The position numbers and the translations under genes were made by a program. From Chara braunii (lineage: Eukaryota; Streptophyta; Charophyceae; Charales; Characeae), in NCBI GenBank assembly GCA_003427395.1, contig BFEA01000028.1:1692269-1717903 (forward strand): a stretch of 25,635 nucleotides of DNA, in the 5' to 3' direction. Under the pieces are notes generated by a model, which was given only the letters and a program-made list of their open reading frames with translations, was not told the DNA's origin and made no database searches. Below are positions 1-8,477 of this stretch, piece after piece (position 1 is the stretch's first letter; each line of letters opens with the position of its first letter).

Positions 1-860
1 TCCCTGCGACACTGTAAATACCGCGGGTTGTTAAGTATACACGACAGTGTTGCTTTGGTTATTCCTGTCAAGAGCACTACCGCCGCTGTTGTTATTGGGC
101 ACTACGACTGTGCATGCAGTACTTGGTGCGTTGCCTGGCCACTTACTGAGCTCGGAGCTGCGCATGGTTGGACTTTATATTGAGTTGTCGGTGCTCTGGT
201 GCATTGCCTTTACAGCGTAAGGCTCTGTGCAGTGCCACAGCGTCCTACTATTGCTCAGAACGGACTGCGGCCCCGACCAGTGGATGTGTCACGACTGTTG
301 TAGCCTCCGTTACTGTTATACAAGCCTGCGCCTACGGTTGGTGAGTGGCGGTGGCTGCTGATGCTATGCTTTACTGCGGGTACGGTCCGTGACCATTGTT
401 TCGAAAAGAGTGGGAACATCGGACAGACTCCAGCTATAACACGGTTATAAGTCTGACCAAGTGTGGTCTTGGTTGCTGCTGCAGCAATCCTACGGGACTA
501 GTACAACTATTTGTCACTAACGGATTAAGCTGCCAGTGCACACCGGCCAGATGCTGTTGTGAAACAGGGCTCAGACTAAGCGTTGGTGTTGTACTGGGCG
601 CTGCCTTGGGCACAACTGTTGAGCTCGGCACTGTCCCTCATTGTGGACAGTTGCTGTGTGCACCATATGCTGCTGCTACGGTAATTGCAANGATACCTCT
701 NGGAGGCCATAGCAACGGACTGTGTGTTGTTGAGGTTATCAGGCTGTGGCGGGCTACTAATGCAGAGAATGGGTTGCTGCNNAGGGAGGCAGTGCTGACT
801 CGCTGAACACTGNTGCTGTGCATCAAGGCTGCGCCAGGCTGTCACAGCCTGTGGCTGAAT
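1..860. repeat. CTG-rich, inverted-repeat-dense noncoding DNA
   Basis: No convincing coding frame. Words such as GTTGCTGCTG, TGGTGCATTGCC and CTACGG recur at irregular distances, so this may be a badly eroded minisatellite. Several short foldbacks are visible: CAGACT 424-429 with AGTCTG 450-455 enclosing TATAAC/GTTATA; GGTTGCTG 471-478 with CAGCAATC 482-489; ACTGTCC 630-636 with GGACAGT 645-651; CAGGCTG 835-841 with CAGCCTG 845-851. Five unresolved bases lie between 691 and 813. Open frames here of up to 136 codons look like no known protein and I treat them as chance. Confidence 0.4.
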
Positions 861-1540
861 AGAGCATGGGGGTGGGCTCTATACAAAATACAACCTTTTC
901 TGGACCAAGTGGCCGCAGTCTTGAGCACGGTGACTTTGAGGGAGGAGTCTAGACTTAGCAGAGGGGCTGTTGCGACAAGGGGGATTGTCAAGGGGTCTGG
1001 TAATCTGCGTCTGATTGTGAACTGAAGGGTTACTGCGTTTATTGGCCACCATTGCGGGGCCCTCAGGCGAGTCAAGGCTTCAAGGCCCTCTCACGCGAGT
1101 CTGAGAGCACCCATCTGAGAGTCTGACTTATTTCTCTTTTTGCCTTTCTCAGTCTCAGTCTAGTCTATTGGTTCAGAGAGGAAGGCGGCAGGCGGGATTG
1201 CAACCCGTAGGACCGCGCCAAGGCCTCTGTGGGAGGTTCGCCCCACCGATTGCGGGAGCTCTGCCGAAGCCCAGGCGGGGTTCTGGAGGCAGGAACTTCA
1301 AGTATATCTTCGTTAACCTGTGTGATCCCTTCCCCTAACCTGTATCCTCGGGCTACTTGAACACAACTATGTGAGGTTATTACTTCTTACTTTTGTTATG
1401 TATGTCAGGACATGCTCTGCGAAAGGTTAAATAAACACTTATATATGTGAAAAGTTAGATACTTTGAGCGAATTCAGACAGAATGAATTGGGGGAAGGCG
1501 GGAGGAAGATGTTATGCATGCATTTGACCGGGTCAACCCA
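861..1540. other. Noncoding stretch without recognised features
   Basis: I see no gene, tRNA or clear repeat. The segment has a short pyrimidine-rich run near 1130-1160 and an AT-rich stretch near 1420-1470. It could be the outer part of the retroelement whose pol remnant lies at 3472-5670, but no LTR boundary or primer-binding site was found. Confidence 0.3.
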
Positions 1541-1543
1541 AGG

Positions 1544-1924
1544 CTGAGCCCCTCCGGGTGGATGTGGGCTCAGTGCTATGTTTTATTGAGGTTTGCTGAT
1601 CTGAATGAGTGACTCTTATGGCTGGTCTACCCGGGTGGGACAGGATCAGTTGCTGTTTTATTTAAGGGTTTCTAAACAGGAGGATGGGCACCCTGGGTGG
1701 GGAAGGCTCAGAATCCTGGTGTTTATTTTAATGAGTTGTAGTGTGTGTTTTCTTCTGAGGGAGTAACGACATAAGACTAAGCGTACCCTAGGGTTAGGGC
1801 GGCTTAGCCATGAGCCATGAACTAAATGGTCAACCAGAGTATAAAACTTGATATATATACAATTGGAACTTATATTTCTGACAGACCGGGAGCCCCGGGT
1901 GGCGAAAGCCAGTCGGTAAGTCAG
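1544..1924. repeat. Variant hairpins leading into the TTAGGG hairpin array
   Basis: Four foldbacks with G/C-rich loops different from the main core. (a) CTGAGCCC 1544-1551 with GGGCTCAG 1566-1573, a perfect 8-bp stem. (b) CTGGTC 1622-1627 with GATCAG 1644-1649, one G.T wobble. (c) AGGAT 1681-1685 with ATCCT 1713-1717, followed inward by GGGC/GCTC. (d) CTGAC 1878-1882 with GTCAG 1920-1924, then inward ACCGG 1885-1889 with TCGGT 1913-1917, and an innermost GGCGAAAGCC with a GNRA-type loop. Loops carry CCCGGGTGG or CCCTGGGTGG in place of CCCTAGGGTTAGGG. The first core-type hairpin, at 1777, lies between (c) and (d). Confidence 0.55.
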
Positions 1925-2796
1925 GTAGAACTAAGGAAGAGGGAAAGAGATAAAGAGTAAAACAAAGGTAACTGGGCAGACTGAACGTACCCTAGGGTTA
2001 GGGCGGTTCGGTTATATGCTCATGATAACACTAAGGAGCAGAGAGTTAGTATAAATCTGTTTTTATTTTTCCTTCTAGACATAAGGCAGAATCGGAAGTT
2101 CCATTATTGGAAAGGTCCGATCGACTGCTTAATAAGAGAAGGAAAAACATAAAGTCTGTGAAAGTATTTGTACCCTATTTNNTGTTGTATGGNTAACTAG
2201 GCGTACCCTAGGGTTAGGGCGGCCTAGCGATAAGCTTTTGTCGTTTAAAGTAAGTTGGACGTACCCTAGGGTTAGGGCGGTCCAACGTTTCGGTGTTTAT
2301 AACTGTTCAGATAGATCAGGCACACCCTAGGGTTAGGGAAGCCTGATCGCATTGCCTTATGTAACTTCAACTGTTGTGGCTAGCTAGGCGTACCCTAGGG
2401 TTAGGGCGGCCTAGTGATATGCCTTTATCGTTGATGTGTTGTGGGTTGGACGTACCCTAGGGCTAGGGCAGTCCAACTTGTTGTTGTTTGTACCCGTGTT
2501 CAGGCAAGCTAGACCTACCCCTGGGAAGGGATGGTCTATAATGATGTCGTATGTAACTTTGTTTAAAGCAGATTGGGCACACCCTAGGGTTAGGGCAGCC
2601 CGGTTCTATGCTATTTGTCGTCAGTTAGGCAGAATCCAGACGTACCCTAGGGTTAGGGCGGTCTGGTCATATGCCTTATGTGTACAGTTCATGTTATGTT
2701 GGGCATACCTTAGGGTTAGGGCAGTCCAAATGTGCGTACTTTACTTGTGTACCTAGGCAGGTCAGGCATACCCTAGGGTTAGGGCCTTGTCTAACC
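1777..2796. repeat. Tandem array of two-tier hairpins with a CCCTAGGGTTAGGG core
   Basis: About 12 units, roughly 57-70 bp apart in the second half. Each has an inner stem CCCTA/TAGGG around a GGGT loop, a 2-3 nt internal loop (mostly GTA on the left, CG on the right), and an outer stem of 6-8 bp that differs from copy to copy. Left arms: CTAAGC 1777, CTGAAC 1981, CTAGGC 2197, GTTGGAC 2254, GATCAGGC 2314, CTAGGC 2384, GTTGGAC 2445, TAGACC 2510, GATTGGGC 2571, CCAGAC 2636, TTGGGC 2699, GGTCAGGC 2760. Right arms: GCTTAG 1802, GTTCGG 2006, GCCTAG 2222, GTCCAAC 2280, GCCTGATC 2341, GCCTAG 2409, GTCCAAC 2471, GGTCTA 2533, GCCCGGTT 2598, GTCTGG 2661, GTCCAA 2724, GTCTAACC 2789. Only the last has a true mismatch. 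Spacers share words such as ATATGCCTTAT. Function unknown. Confidence 0.85.
2091..2121. repeat. Core-less two-tier hairpin inside the array
   Basis: The outer stem is ATCGGA 2091-2096 with TCCGAT 2116-2121. The inner stem is TTCCA 2099-2103 with TGGAA 2108-2112 around a TTAT loop, with 2 and 3 unpaired bases between tiers. The layout (6-bp outer stem, small asymmetric internal loop, 5-bp inner stem, 4-nt loop) equals that of the TTAGGG units, but no sequence is shared. Confidence 0.5.
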
Positions 2797-3185
2797 GTAT
2801 GTCATAGGAAAGGGGGATGTAAAAGGGAAGGAATTGAGCGATTTAACGAACTACTTGGACTAAATTAATGTGGGATTGTGAGAGATGTTTGGTTATGCAT
2901 GTTTGTGGGTTCTCACTCTGGGGCATCTCTTTGATAGTTTAGTTGCTGTAGGTGCTCGCCGAGTGCTAGAGCTATAGGCAGATAGGATGGATGATGGGAG
3001 GGAAAGCTTGGGATAAGATAGGACTGACTCTACTAGGAATTAGGATCAGTGTTATCGCACACCCTCATCAAGAGGTCGTACAGATTATCGTTGATTCTAC
3101 CTTCCAAGAAAGTATCAGAAGTTAGTCACAAGTATAGTTATGCCTTGTTTTTTTAGTTTCAGCTTTGTATAAATCTTGGCAACCT
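2797..3185. other. Noncoding spacer between hairpin array and pol remnant
   Basis: No coding or repeat structure was recognised. In an intact gypsy element gag, protease and most of the reverse transcriptase would precede the RNase H found at 3472. None of that is readable here, so this part of the element is deleted or replaced. Confidence 0.35.
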
Positions 3186-3470
3186 TCTGTTCCTACGGGA
3201 AGCGCTGCCGAAATTTCTACAAATCTGAAAGAGTTAGTCATTTTTTGACTCGTAGAAAATCTGGAAAGGCACTTTTCCTACGGGAAGCGCTGCCGAAATT
3301 TCACAGAATTTAGGGAGTCAGATTATATTTTAGCCAAGAGAGACTTGACAAATCCACCCTCGTAGAAAATCTGGAAAGACATTTTTCCTACGGGAAGCAC
3401 TGCCGAAATTTCACAGAATTTAGGGAGTTAGATTATATTTTAGCCAAGAGAGACTTGACAAATCCACCCT
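3186..3470. repeat. 110-bp tandem repeat next to pol
   Basis: Two near-identical 110-bp units at 3251-3360 and 3361-3470, preceded by a partial copy from about 3186 that shares TTCCTACGGGAAGCGCTGCC. Within each unit CGTAG, GGAAA, TTTCC and CTACG occur in order, so the 5' part can fold into a two-tier stem. The second copy differs from the first by a few transitions. The block ends one base before the readable pol frame. Confidence 0.8.
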
Positions 3471-3471
3471 G

Positions 3472-3912
3472 GATACGGGAGATGCTGCCAAATTTTTCGC
3501 CAAGATAGCCGAGCCCCTTAGAGAAATGGTGCGACAAGGAGCTAGCTTAGAGTGGTCTGACCAAAGAGAGAAGGTTGCGTGGGTACTTCAAGATAAGCTA
3601 AGAGATGGCGGGGTCGTATTAGGAGTACCCTACTTCGACGATGAGAGGGAGAGACCCTTTATCATCGAAGCCGACGGTGGCCCGATAGCATTAGGAGGAG
3701 TGCTCGTGCAGCGAGATGAGAATGGTAAAGCAAGGCCACTTAGATTTGAGAGTCGCACCCTTAATTCGGTTGAGAGAGACTACATTCAGTTCAGGAAGGA
3801 GCTTCTGGCAATCCTGCACTATCTCAGGGTGTTTAGACACTATGTTATGGGGCGGAGATTCATCCTAAGAACGAATTTCATTGCGGTAACCGGAGCTGTT
3901 AAGAGTCATTAA
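3472..3912 (+). pseudogene. Ty3/gypsy pol remnant: RT end and RNase H domain
   Basis: Known role of the family: the RNase H domain degrades the RNA strand of the RNA-DNA hybrid during reverse transcription. The frame is readable from about 3472 (DTGDAAKFFAKIAEPLREMV, the RT thumb/connection region, where intact elements have A.PLR..). RNase H follows: IIEADGGPIALGGVLVQ holds the first Asp, SVERDYIQFRKELLAILHYL holds the catalytic Glu, and FILRTNFIAVTGAV stands where the family has F.LR.D..AL. The third acidic residue is therefore Asn (Asp to Asn). The frame ends at TAA 3910-3912 after KSH but continues as pol beyond it, so this is a nonsense mutation inside the gene. gag, protease and the RT palm and fingers are missing upstream. 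No start codon belongs here; the piece is an internal fragment of a polyprotein. Confidence 0.85.
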
Positions 3913-4995
3913 CAAGTAGATGCTACAGTTAGTAGGTGGATAACACACATATGGACGTATGATTTTGTACTAGAAAAAGTACGTACTGAAAAGAATCGAG
4001 CCGATGGATTGAGCCGCGTAGAATGGGGATCAATAGATGATGAATCTCTTGAGGAGGCGCCCTTCGTTGACGAGTTCCTTATGGAAGACGATGATGAAGG
4101 ACTGCCTCCAGCTCCCAGTTGTTATACAGCCTCAGTCATAGCATCAAGCAGGGAAGACTGCTGGGGGAAAAAGGAAGACCCTTACCTCCATTACCTTCTA
4201 ACTCGAGAGGATGAGGAGGAAGGATGGTATGGGATGGTAGAACAAGTCACTGTTGCAGCTCGTGAGCTGACAGAAAGTTCAAGGATGGCTGAACGAAGGC
4301 TGAATGAGATAGAGGAAGAGCTGGAAGACCCTGAGCAAGATAAGAACGCTGAGGAGAGATTTAAAAAGGATGAGTATGATGGGAAATATAAGAGAATCGG
4401 TATGGTAATGAGCAGTAATCAGCTGGATGAATTCTACCATGAGAAAACAAAGAGAACCTTTAGGCTGCGTAGGGGTCACCTTTTTGTGGATGCTAAGGAA
4501 ATACTACCGCCACTGAGAGTAGTGTGTGGTAAGGAAAGGCAACTAGAGGTGATCGCCGCACTGCATGAGGGTCTAGCAGGGGGTCATAGGAGTGCTGATG
4601 CTACATACTATAAAGTACCCCGACTATATCACTTGGATGGTCTGAGGGATATGGTTATGAGATATTGTAAGTCATGTGAAGCCTGTCAGAAAATGTCATC
4701 TATGAGAATGATTGAACCCCTATACCCCACTATTCTTGTTGAACCTGGCAGTATTGTTCACCTTAATCTAATCACTATGCCACCTGGTAAGGATGGAATG
4801 AAATATGTACTAAACTTGAGAGATAACATGTCTGGTTATGTTGAAGCAAAAGCCATCCATAAGAAAACTGCAAAGACAGTGCCAGATTGGATCGAGGAAA
4901 TCTATTTAAGGTACCCCTTCATACGTGAGTTTGTGGCTGATCAGGGATCAAAGTTCAAGAACAAGATGGTCAATAGGCTTATGTTCATACTTTGA
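3913..4995 (+). pseudogene. Ty3/gypsy pol remnant: tether, integrase zinc finger and catalytic core
   Basis: Continues in the same frame after the TAA. It opens with the RNase H C-terminus and tether (VSRWITHIWTYDFVLEKV, then KNRADGLSRVEW), followed by an acidic Asp/Glu-rich spacer of about 100 residues. The integrase HHCC zinc finger follows: HEGLAGGHRS with two His and YCKSCEACQ with C-X2-C. In the core, VHLNLITMPPGKDGMKYVLN aligns with the family's VH.D..TMP, so the first catalytic Asp is Asn. The second Asp is present in FVADQGSKFKN. The frame breaks at TGA 4993-4995, at a place where relatives usually have Gly (GGA to TGA would explain it). Integrase inserts element cDNA into the genome. 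With a lost DDE residue and stops this copy cannot encode an active enzyme. Confidence 0.88.
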
Positions 4996-5670
4996 GTCAG
5001 GATCAGATTTGTGACGCCATATCATCCTCAGGCTAATGCACCAGTGGAAAGAGGTCACAAGACACTAAAGGATGCTATATCGAAATGGTGCCAAGGTGAC
5101 TCCAGGAACTGACCATCTTTCTTGAGGGCGACTGTCTACGCTGACAATGTGACTGTCAAACGGACTACAGGTTATGCGCCCGTTACACTCTGGTATGACA
5201 GATATGATACTTCTCTCATTGAGAACCTGGTTGAGACCTGGACCCATGAGGCACAGAGAGAGTCGTACTCCCCAGAGGAGTTACTGAGGTCGAGGATCAG
5301 GCAGATCAAGGAAGTGGATAAGGCCATAATTGAGGTCACCAAGAGGATGTCAGACAACAGATTATCTGATCAGACAAGGTGTAACAGCAAGAGGTACATC
5401 AGGAAGGAACGACTTCAGGTCGGAGATATTGTACTTCTGCATGATACATCTCTCGAGACACAGTGGACCAAGAGATTGGAGGTCAAGTGGATGGGACCAT
5501 TCAGGATCATCAGAGAGGTTGAAGGCAAGGCCTATGAGTTAGCAGAGATGGATGGTACGAGATCCCATGGCATAGTATCCGGCTCCCGGCTCCGAAAATT
5601 CATACTTAGAGATGCAGATTTGATTCCGAGTTCGGACAGAGTGATGAGGCGAGGCCCGAGAGCCGTCTAG
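4996..5670 (+). pseudogene. Ty3/gypsy pol remnant: end of integrase core and C-terminal domain
   Basis: Same frame again after the TGA. VTPYHPQANAPVERGHKTLK contains the third catalytic residue, Glu, in the HPQAN...ERGH signature. A second stop, TGA 5110-5112, sits where the family usually has Trp (N-W-P-S-F-L), consistent with TGG to TGA. Beyond it, ATVYADNVTVKRTTGYAPV matches the AdR.T.k.sTGy.P motif. The C-terminal GPY/F-type module is readable (VKWMGPFRIIREVEGKAYEL, then SRLRKFI), and the protein ends at TAG 5668-5670. Counting 3910, 4993 and 5110 there are three internal stops and no frameshift over 2.2 kb, which points to decay by point mutation. The following minisatellite begins 14 bases after the stop. 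Confidence 0.87.
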
Positions 5671-5683
5671 CATCAGCCTAGAC

Positions 5684-6250
5684 ATGCTGAGACGTGGACA
5701 GTGTGCCCTCAGCATTTGTTGGGATGTGGTAAGAGTGTCGTCAACTTCAGATGATTACATGCTGAGAAGTGACCAGTGTGCCCTCAGCATTTATTAGGAC
5801 GTGGTGAGAGTACCGCCAGCTTCAGATAATTATTTGTTGGGATGTGGACAGTGTGCCGCCAGCTTCAGTTGATGACGATTATGAGATGGGATGTGGATAG
5901 TGTTGCCGCCAGCTACAGATAACGATTATGAGCTCGGATGTGGACAGTGTTGCCGCCAGCTACAGATGATGATGATTATTTGCTGGGATGTGGTCAGTGA
6001 GCCGCCAGCTATCGATGATTATGACCTGGGNATTTGCTGGGATGTGGTCAGTGAGCCGCCAGCTATCGATGATTATGAGCTGGGATGTGGACAGTGTTGC
6101 CGCCAGCTACAGATGATGATGATTATGAGTTGGGACGTAGCCAGTGAGCCGCCAACTATCGATGATGATTATGGGTTGGGACGTGGTCAGTGAGCCGCCA
6201 ACTATCGATGATGATTATGTGCTGAGACGTGGCCCGTTTGCCGCCAGCAG
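5684..6250. repeat. Hairpin minisatellite in the 3' region of the gypsy element
   Basis: About 12 units of 30-60 bp with the pattern GGATGTGGACAGTGTTGCCG flanked by complementary arms and followed by ATGATGATTAT-type spacers. Arms differ between copies but pair: ATGCTGAG 5684-5691 with CTCAGCAT 5708-5715; GTTGG 5718-5722 with TCAAC 5741-5745; ATGCTGAG 5759-5766 with CTCAGCAT 5783-5790; AGCTGG 6078-6083 with CCAGCT 6103-6108; AGTTGG 6128-6133 with CCAACT 6152-6157; GTTGG 6175-6179 with CCAAC 6198-6202. A few copies (near 5793 and 5883) do not pair well. Base 6031 is N between two identical stretches. An open frame crosses this block, but I read it as repeat, not gene. Confidence 0.8.
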
Positions 6251-6674
6251 CAGCCAACAGTCGGTTGCTATGATTATGTTATGATTTCGGATGCCGGAGC
6301 TGGATACGAGCAGCCTATGATGGCTCGGCTCATTGGTGGATTTATGTGTCTGTCGGACCCAGATTGGCCTCAGTTTTGTATGATTGTGAGTTGAGCTTTT
6401 AAAATTTCAGTTCATTGCATTGTATCTGGCTTGTCATGTGTCAGTCCTAGGACATGCCTGGGGGATTGGGAGCCAGTTTATGAGATTTCAGTTTTTGCCT
6501 CTTATTGTATTTATTTAGTCTGAATGACATTTATGAAATGAATGGCTGCGGATAAAGTAAGATTTGTTTTCTTCCTCTCATAAGTCAGTGCTCAGTTGAT
6601 GGGGCAACCTTCTAGTACGATTGCGTAAGGAGGATTGCCTAGCGTCATTTGGCACAAATTGATTAGCTATCTCT
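6251..6674. other. Probable 3' noncoding part of the gypsy element
   Basis: T-rich, noncoding and without recognised motifs. By position between the pol stop and a candidate polypurine tract it fits the 3' untranslated region of the element. This is inference from order only. Confidence 0.3.
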
Positions 6675-6690
6675 GAAGGAGGGTGACATT
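6675..6690 (+). promoter_or_regulatory. Candidate polypurine tract and 3' LTR start
   Basis: GAAGGAGGG at 6675-6683 is followed at once by TGACATTTGG. LTR elements usually have a purine run directly before an LTR that opens with TG. No matching 5' LTR copy is visible upstream in the window, so the call rests on this local pattern alone. Confidence 0.25.
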
Positions 6691-7852
6691 TGGCCTAGTG
6701 AAGTGTTCCCTTGGCAAGGGACTCAGCATCGCCGAGATGGGGTTCCTCTTCAGACGGGCCTTCGCGGCTAAACGCTACCAAGCTCTAAAGGGATAGGTAA
6801 TCAGTCATGTGTCATAATCGATGGAGTGATCTGTCTAATCATGTGATCGGACAAAGATCACTTAGCATCACAGCGGATTGAGGCTCGCTACATTCTTCAT
6901 GTTGGAAGGAGTGTTCCCACTGCAGCCGTCGGGCTCTCGCAACGGTTCCCCGGCGAGAGTCTATCCACAGTGGCGTCCCCTGCGGTGTCATCACTTGCGT
7001 CCTTCATGAAGAGGTGGAGAGTTTTCGATTGCGTCTCTTGAGCAAGAGATGATTCCCTGAAGCAGGTTCTCACAAGGTCCAGAGGCTAGCTGGGTCAGCA
7101 GAGTGTCTGAGTCATAGTGGCAGATAACTCCGGACCCTAGAGTGGTTAGTCGTTCCTCAGGTCATCATATGGTGATCTGGTCTGCCTGCTAGAAAGGAAG
7201 GAGGCATCCTGAGCCTCTCCCAGTCTAAATTCGACATTTGGTTGATCAATGTGGTGGACTCCTACTATCACTCTGATCGGGGTGTCTCTCGGGAGCAGTG
7301 TCTCCAAGGGCATTCCCTTGGCATCGGGCCAAGCCAGGTATCCACAGCCCAGCTGGCAACAGGGCCATTATGGCCTCCTAGCCCACTGTTGCAAAGCTTA
7401 ATTGTGGACTCGCTCTGACTCACCAGCAGTGTCTGGTTGGGTGTTGGCTGGCTCCCCTCCCAGTAGCAAGAGTCGGGCGTTAGAAAAAAGTCGAGCGAGT
7501 AGACGGAGGTTCTGAAGTCGACTAAAGAGCTTCCGCGCCATGGGCCTGCACTCATCGGAGTGAGGATTTCATGAAGGGGTATGCGGCTCCCCGTGAGCTA
7601 TTCTGAGCAAGGGCTCAGAGGGTGGTCGGACCGCCATGACTGGGAATCAGGACTGACTATGCTCTACTTGTCAGGTTGGGTCAGCGGAGGAGCCCACCAG
7701 GGCGAGCGGGGACATTCTCGGAAGGTCGAAAGATAAGACTCTGAGAGTGAGTGAGGAAGGGATGTCGGCAAGGGTCTTTAGGAGAGATCCTTTTTCTCGT
7801 CTTTTTTTTTTTAGGCATGACTTGACATCTGTTTTGCAGGTATCCTATAGGT
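6691..7852. other. Noncoding region, possible LTR or LTR remnant
   Basis: No protein is recognisable; the open frames here (for example minus 7268-7555) resemble nothing I know. Several foldbacks occur: TCCCTT/AAGGGA with a 3-nt loop near 6707, GGCTCTCG/CGAGAGTC near 6929-6958 with one wobble, and CCAAGGG/CCCTTGG near 7307-7324. If 6684 is an LTR start, part of this stretch would be LTR. Confidence 0.3.
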
Positions 7853-7990
7853 AGACAGAGACAACGGGGTTCGGTATGACCCGACAGTGAGCGGCACAGA
7901 GCCGGCAGACAGAGACAACGGGGTTTGGTATGACCCGACAACGAGCGGCACAGAGCCGGCAGACAAAAGGAAAGGGGTTTGGTATGATCA
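7853..7990. repeat. 54-bp tandem repeat, about 2.5 copies
   Basis: Units begin with AGACAGAG or AGACAAAAGG at 7853, 7907 and 7961, an exact 54-bp period. Each contains GGTATGACCCGACA and GAGCGGCACAGAGCCGGC; the third copy is partial and diverged. Because 54 is a multiple of three, a minus-strand frame stays open through it, but its composition gives no sign of a protein. Confidence 0.85.
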
Positions 7991-8177
7991 CCCCTTATGA
8001 AGCAGCCTTCGGTCGAGATGACCTGGATGATCCTGGATGCGATGATTGGTCTCATAACCGTCCGTGGCTGAGATACCGATGAGGATTGTGCTGTACTGAT
8101 GGACAGTATAGATGAGATGGACTGATCCAGTGATGATGAGATGTGCAAGCCATGATTGAGACTTGGACTGCTAGACC

Positions 8178-8438
8178 AGACCTAGCGATGGGGTCAGGTC
8201 TAAGATTGAGGATCGATCATGATAATGCATGAGGCGAAACCTAATGAAAGGTTTGACCTAAGATTGAGGTTGATTCAGTGATGCAAGGGAACGGGATTGA
8301 TAGTATGATTGGGTTGCATGAGCAGTCATGATACTTGCGTGCGGTGACTGCACCACGCAAGTCTGATAAGGCTAATTCCTTCTTGATTTTGATGGTGGCT
8401 TGGACCAGTGGTCCATGCCTTATTGAGTGAGCACTCAA
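8178..8438. repeat. Cluster of diverse hairpins with CTAAGATTGAGG spacers
   Basis: AGACCT 8178-8183 pairs with AGGTCT 8196-8201, and AAACCT 8237-8242 with AGGTTT 8249-8254. Both are followed by the shared word AAGATTGAGG, so they look like two copies of one unit with exchanged base pairs. Further on: CTTGCGTG 8334-8341 with CACGCAAG 8354-8361 (perfect); GGC 8397-8399 with GCC 8417-8419 around TGGACC 8401-8406 and GGTCCA 8410-8415; TTGAGT 8423-8428 with ACTCAA 8433-8438. Confidence 0.6.
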
Positions 8439-8477
8439 GCCCTAGCGGGTGAACACCCTGATGATTGGGGATATAGT

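Noticed and set aside
1786-2784. Telomere or interstitial telomeric repeat, because TTAGGG and CCCTA recur
   Set aside because: The motif occurs once per roughly 60 bp with opposite-strand CCCTA in the same core, and is never in head-to-tail TTAGGG or TTTAGGG runs. The hairpin reading explains it better.
1777-2796. CRISPR-like array (constant repeat with spacers)
   Set aside because: The setting is eukaryotic. The constant part is only about 14-20 bp, the spacers resemble one another, and the variable part is the stem and not an independent spacer.
5891-6193. Open frame through the pol 3' minisatellite (CGQCCRQLQ wording)
   Set aside because: Repeat translation interrupted by an N; no start context or homology.
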